Origin: an uncultured Ruminococcus sp.
Lineage (GTDB): Bacteria > Bacillota > Clostridia > Oscillospirales > Acutalibacteraceae
Assembly: GCA_902803035.1 (NCBI GenBank)
Contig: CADCON010000030.1
Location: 1-6,833 of the forward strand
DNA length: 6,833 bases
Direction of reading: 5' to 3'
Below are positions 5,180-6,833 of the stretch, in pieces; position 1 is the stretch's first letter, and the number at the start of each line of letters is the position of its first letter. The notes below the pieces were generated by a model. That model made no database searches and was not told where the DNA came from. It saw only the letters and a program-made list of their open reading frames with translations. A program made the translations under genes and the position numbers.

Positions 5180-6833
5180 TCAGCCGCACCGGAATTGCAG
5201 GTCGTACAGCCCCTTGTAGGTTCCGCCCTGCTTCATCAGCTCGTCGTGCGTGCCGTATTCGGTAATTCTGCCGCCGCTCACAACCGCGATGTGGTCGGCA
5301 TTGCGGATGGTGGAAAGCCTGTGGGCAACGACCAGTGTGGTGCGCCCCTTGCACAATTCGTCGAGCGACTGTTGAATCAGCACCTCGGTGGTGTTGTCGA
5401 GCGCGCTTGTCGCTTCGTCCAGAATGAGGATGGCGGGGTTTTTCAGGAAAACGCGGGCGATGGACACCCGCTGCTTCTGCCCGCCGGAGAGCTTGATGCC
5501 GCGTTCACCGATCTCCGTATCGTAACCATCGGGCAGACTGCTCACGAATTCGTGGAGATTCGCCTTCTTTGCCGCGTCGATGATCTGTTCTTCTGTCGCG
5601 TCAGGGCTGCCGTAGGCGATATTCTCCCGTATCGTCCCGGCGAAGAGGAACACATCCTGCTGCACAATGCCGATGTTGCGGCGGAGCGATTCCATCGTGA
5701 TCTGCCTGATGTCCCTGCCGTCCACCAGAATGGAGCCGCAGCCCTCCTCCAGATTGTAAAATCGGGGAATCAGGTGGCATATCGTGGTCTTGCCGCCACC
5801 CGAAGGCCCGACAAGCGCCATTTTAGTTCCTTTTGGGATATGGAGCGAAACGTGGTCGAGAATATCGCGCTCTCCGTCCTTTTCATAGGAAAAGCTCACG
5901 TCGCGCAGTTCCACTTCTCCCCTCACCCCGCCGATGTCCTCCGCGCCGGGGGCGTCCTGCTCTTCGGGAATATCCATCATCTCAATGAATCTGCGGAATC
6001 CGGTCGCGCCGTTCTGCCACTGTTCCATGAACTGAATGAGCGTCTGCACAGGAGCAATGAAAAGGTTGACCGACACAATAAAGGTGGAGTATTCGCCGAA
6101 ATTAATGCTTCCTTTGTACAGAAACAGACCGCCGGCAATGAGGATGATGACATTGAAGACGTCGGTGATGAAGGAAGTGGAGGAATGGAATATTCCCATC
6201 GCGCTGTAGGAGCTTTTGCAGGCGTCGATGTACATCTGGTTGCCCACCTCGAATTTTTCCTGTTCACGGGCGGCGTTGGTGTATGCCTTGGTGACCCTCA
6301 CCCCGGTAATGGAGCTTTCCAGCGAGGCGTTGATGACGGCGTTGCTCTTCCGGCGTTCCTTGAAGGCGTCGCGCATTTTCTTCCTGAGATAGACGGACAC
6401 GGCGACCATGAGCGGCACGCAGGCGAAGATGATCAGTGTCAGCCACACGTTGATGGAGCAGAGATAGCCGAAGCTCAGAGCGATCATGACGGTGCAGGTC
6501 AGCAGATTTTCCGGTCCGTGGTGCGCCAGCTCGCTCACTTCAAAGAGATCATTGGTCATGCGGGTCATGATCGCGCCGGTCTCATTGTCGTCAAAGAAGG
6601 AGAAGGGCAGCCTTTCCAGATGGGCAAAAAGCTCCCGCCGCATCTGCGCCTGCATATAGGTTCCCACCATATGCCCCTGGTACTGCACGAAATACCGCAG
6701 CAGCATTCTCACAATATAAAGTGCCAGCACACCGCTTCCCGCAAGAATAATGGAGCGATAGGCGCGGTTGGGAATGAAATCATTGAGCAGCCGGTTGGTC
6801 ATGACCGGGTAAATCATTCCGAGAAGCGAAATC
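5180..6833 (-). CDS. ABC exporter half-transporter (TMD-NBD fusion), N-terminus beyond the window
   Basis: This is a membrane exporter subunit with an N-terminal six-helix domain fused to an ATPase, presumably acting as a homo- or heterodimer. The frame stays open to the right edge. A Met at 6817 is internal: the upstream residues ISLLG continue a membrane helix, so I take the gene as partial, probably lacking a few tens of residues. Counting from that Met, membrane helices lie in about 22-50, 105-145 and 210-260, with coupling regions between. The ATPase domain is complete: aromatic A-loop Tyr311, Walker A GPSGGGKT (337-344), Q-loop QQD (386-388), signature LSGGQ (443-447), Walker B ILILDE with catalytic Glu468, D-loop SALD, and H-loop His499. 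It looks fully ATP-competent. It resembles clostridial lipid/multidrug-type exporters; the substrate is not predictable. It converges on the permease gene across a shared terminator and belongs to a unit entering from the right. Confidence 0.92.
   Translation of the reverse strand, partial: ISLLGMIYPVMTNRLLNDFIPNRAYRSIILAGSGVLALYIVRMLLRYFVQYQGHMVGTYMQAQMRRELFAHLERLPFSFFDDNETGAIMTRMTNDLFEVSELAHHGPENLLTCTVMIALSFGYLCSINVWLTLIIFACVPLMVAVSVYLRKKMRDAFKERRKSNAVINASLESSITGVRVTKAYTNAAREQEKFEVGNQMYIDACKSSYSAMGIFHSSTSFITDVFNVIILIAGGLFLYKGSINFGEYSTFIVSVNLFIAPVQTLIQFMEQWQNGATGFRRFIEMMDIPEEQDAPGAEDIGGVRGEVELRDVSFSYEKDGERDILDHVSLHIPKGTKMALVGPSGGGKTTICHLIPRFYNLEEGCGSILVDGRDIRQITMESLRRNIGIVQQDVFLFAGTIRENIAYGSPDATEEQIIDAAKKANLHEFVSSLPDGYDTEIGERGIKLSGGQKQRVSIARVFLKNPAILILDEATSALDNTTEVLIQQSLDELCKGRTTLVVAHRLSTIRNADHIAVVSGGRITEYGTHDELMKQGGTYKGLYDLQFRCG

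Noticed and set aside
6815..6817. ATG at 6817 as the true start of the ABC exporter
   Set aside because: No ribosome binding site precedes it, the frame continues to the window edge with hydrophobic residues, and family members have additional N-terminal residues before this helix.

Overview
This window looks like chromosomal DNA from a fairly GC-rich anaerobic Bacillota, probably class Clostridia. The reasons are GGAGG-type ribosome binding sites, sigma-A promoters with extended -10 elements, an SLC45-like sugar-type permease and an ABC exporter that both read like clostridial proteins, and a small Gly/Cys-rich membrane peptide of a kind common in that class. The taxonomic placement is an inference from style; no marker gene is present.

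Layout, left to right: (1) positions 2-124, + strand, hold the 3' end of a small protein with a hydrophobic segment followed by a Cys/Gly-rich tail. (2) Positions 125-359 are non-coding and unusually rich in inverted repeats: two adjacent stem-loop units and a T-rich tract that would end + strand transcription, plus a third repeat just after the stop of the next gene. (3) Positions 360-3410, - strand, encode a 1016-residue cysteine-rich protein built from TPR-like helical repeats, with no enzymatic domain that I can recognise. (4) Positions 3411-3682 are a divergent promoter region. A good sigma-A-like promoter faces each way, and a perfect 10-bp inverted repeat covers most of the -35 box of the rightward promoter, which suggests an operator. 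(5) Positions 3683-5080, + strand, encode a 465-residue 12-helix MFS permease of the SLC45/GPH type. (6) Positions 5118-5164 are a strong intrinsic terminator between convergent genes. (7) Positions 5180-6833, - strand, encode an ABC exporter half-transporter (membrane domain plus ATPase) whose N-terminus lies beyond the right edge.

How the parts may work together: the TPR gene and the permease are divergently transcribed from one 272-bp region, but only the permease promoter carries the dyad, so shared control is not shown. The ABC exporter is separated from the permease by a terminator and convergent orientation and belongs to a transcription unit entering from the right. Nothing here forms an obvious defence, CRISPR, biosynthetic or mobile-element cassette. 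The least explained parts are the large Cys-rich TPR protein, the structured intergenic region at 125-359, and the operator-like dyad.
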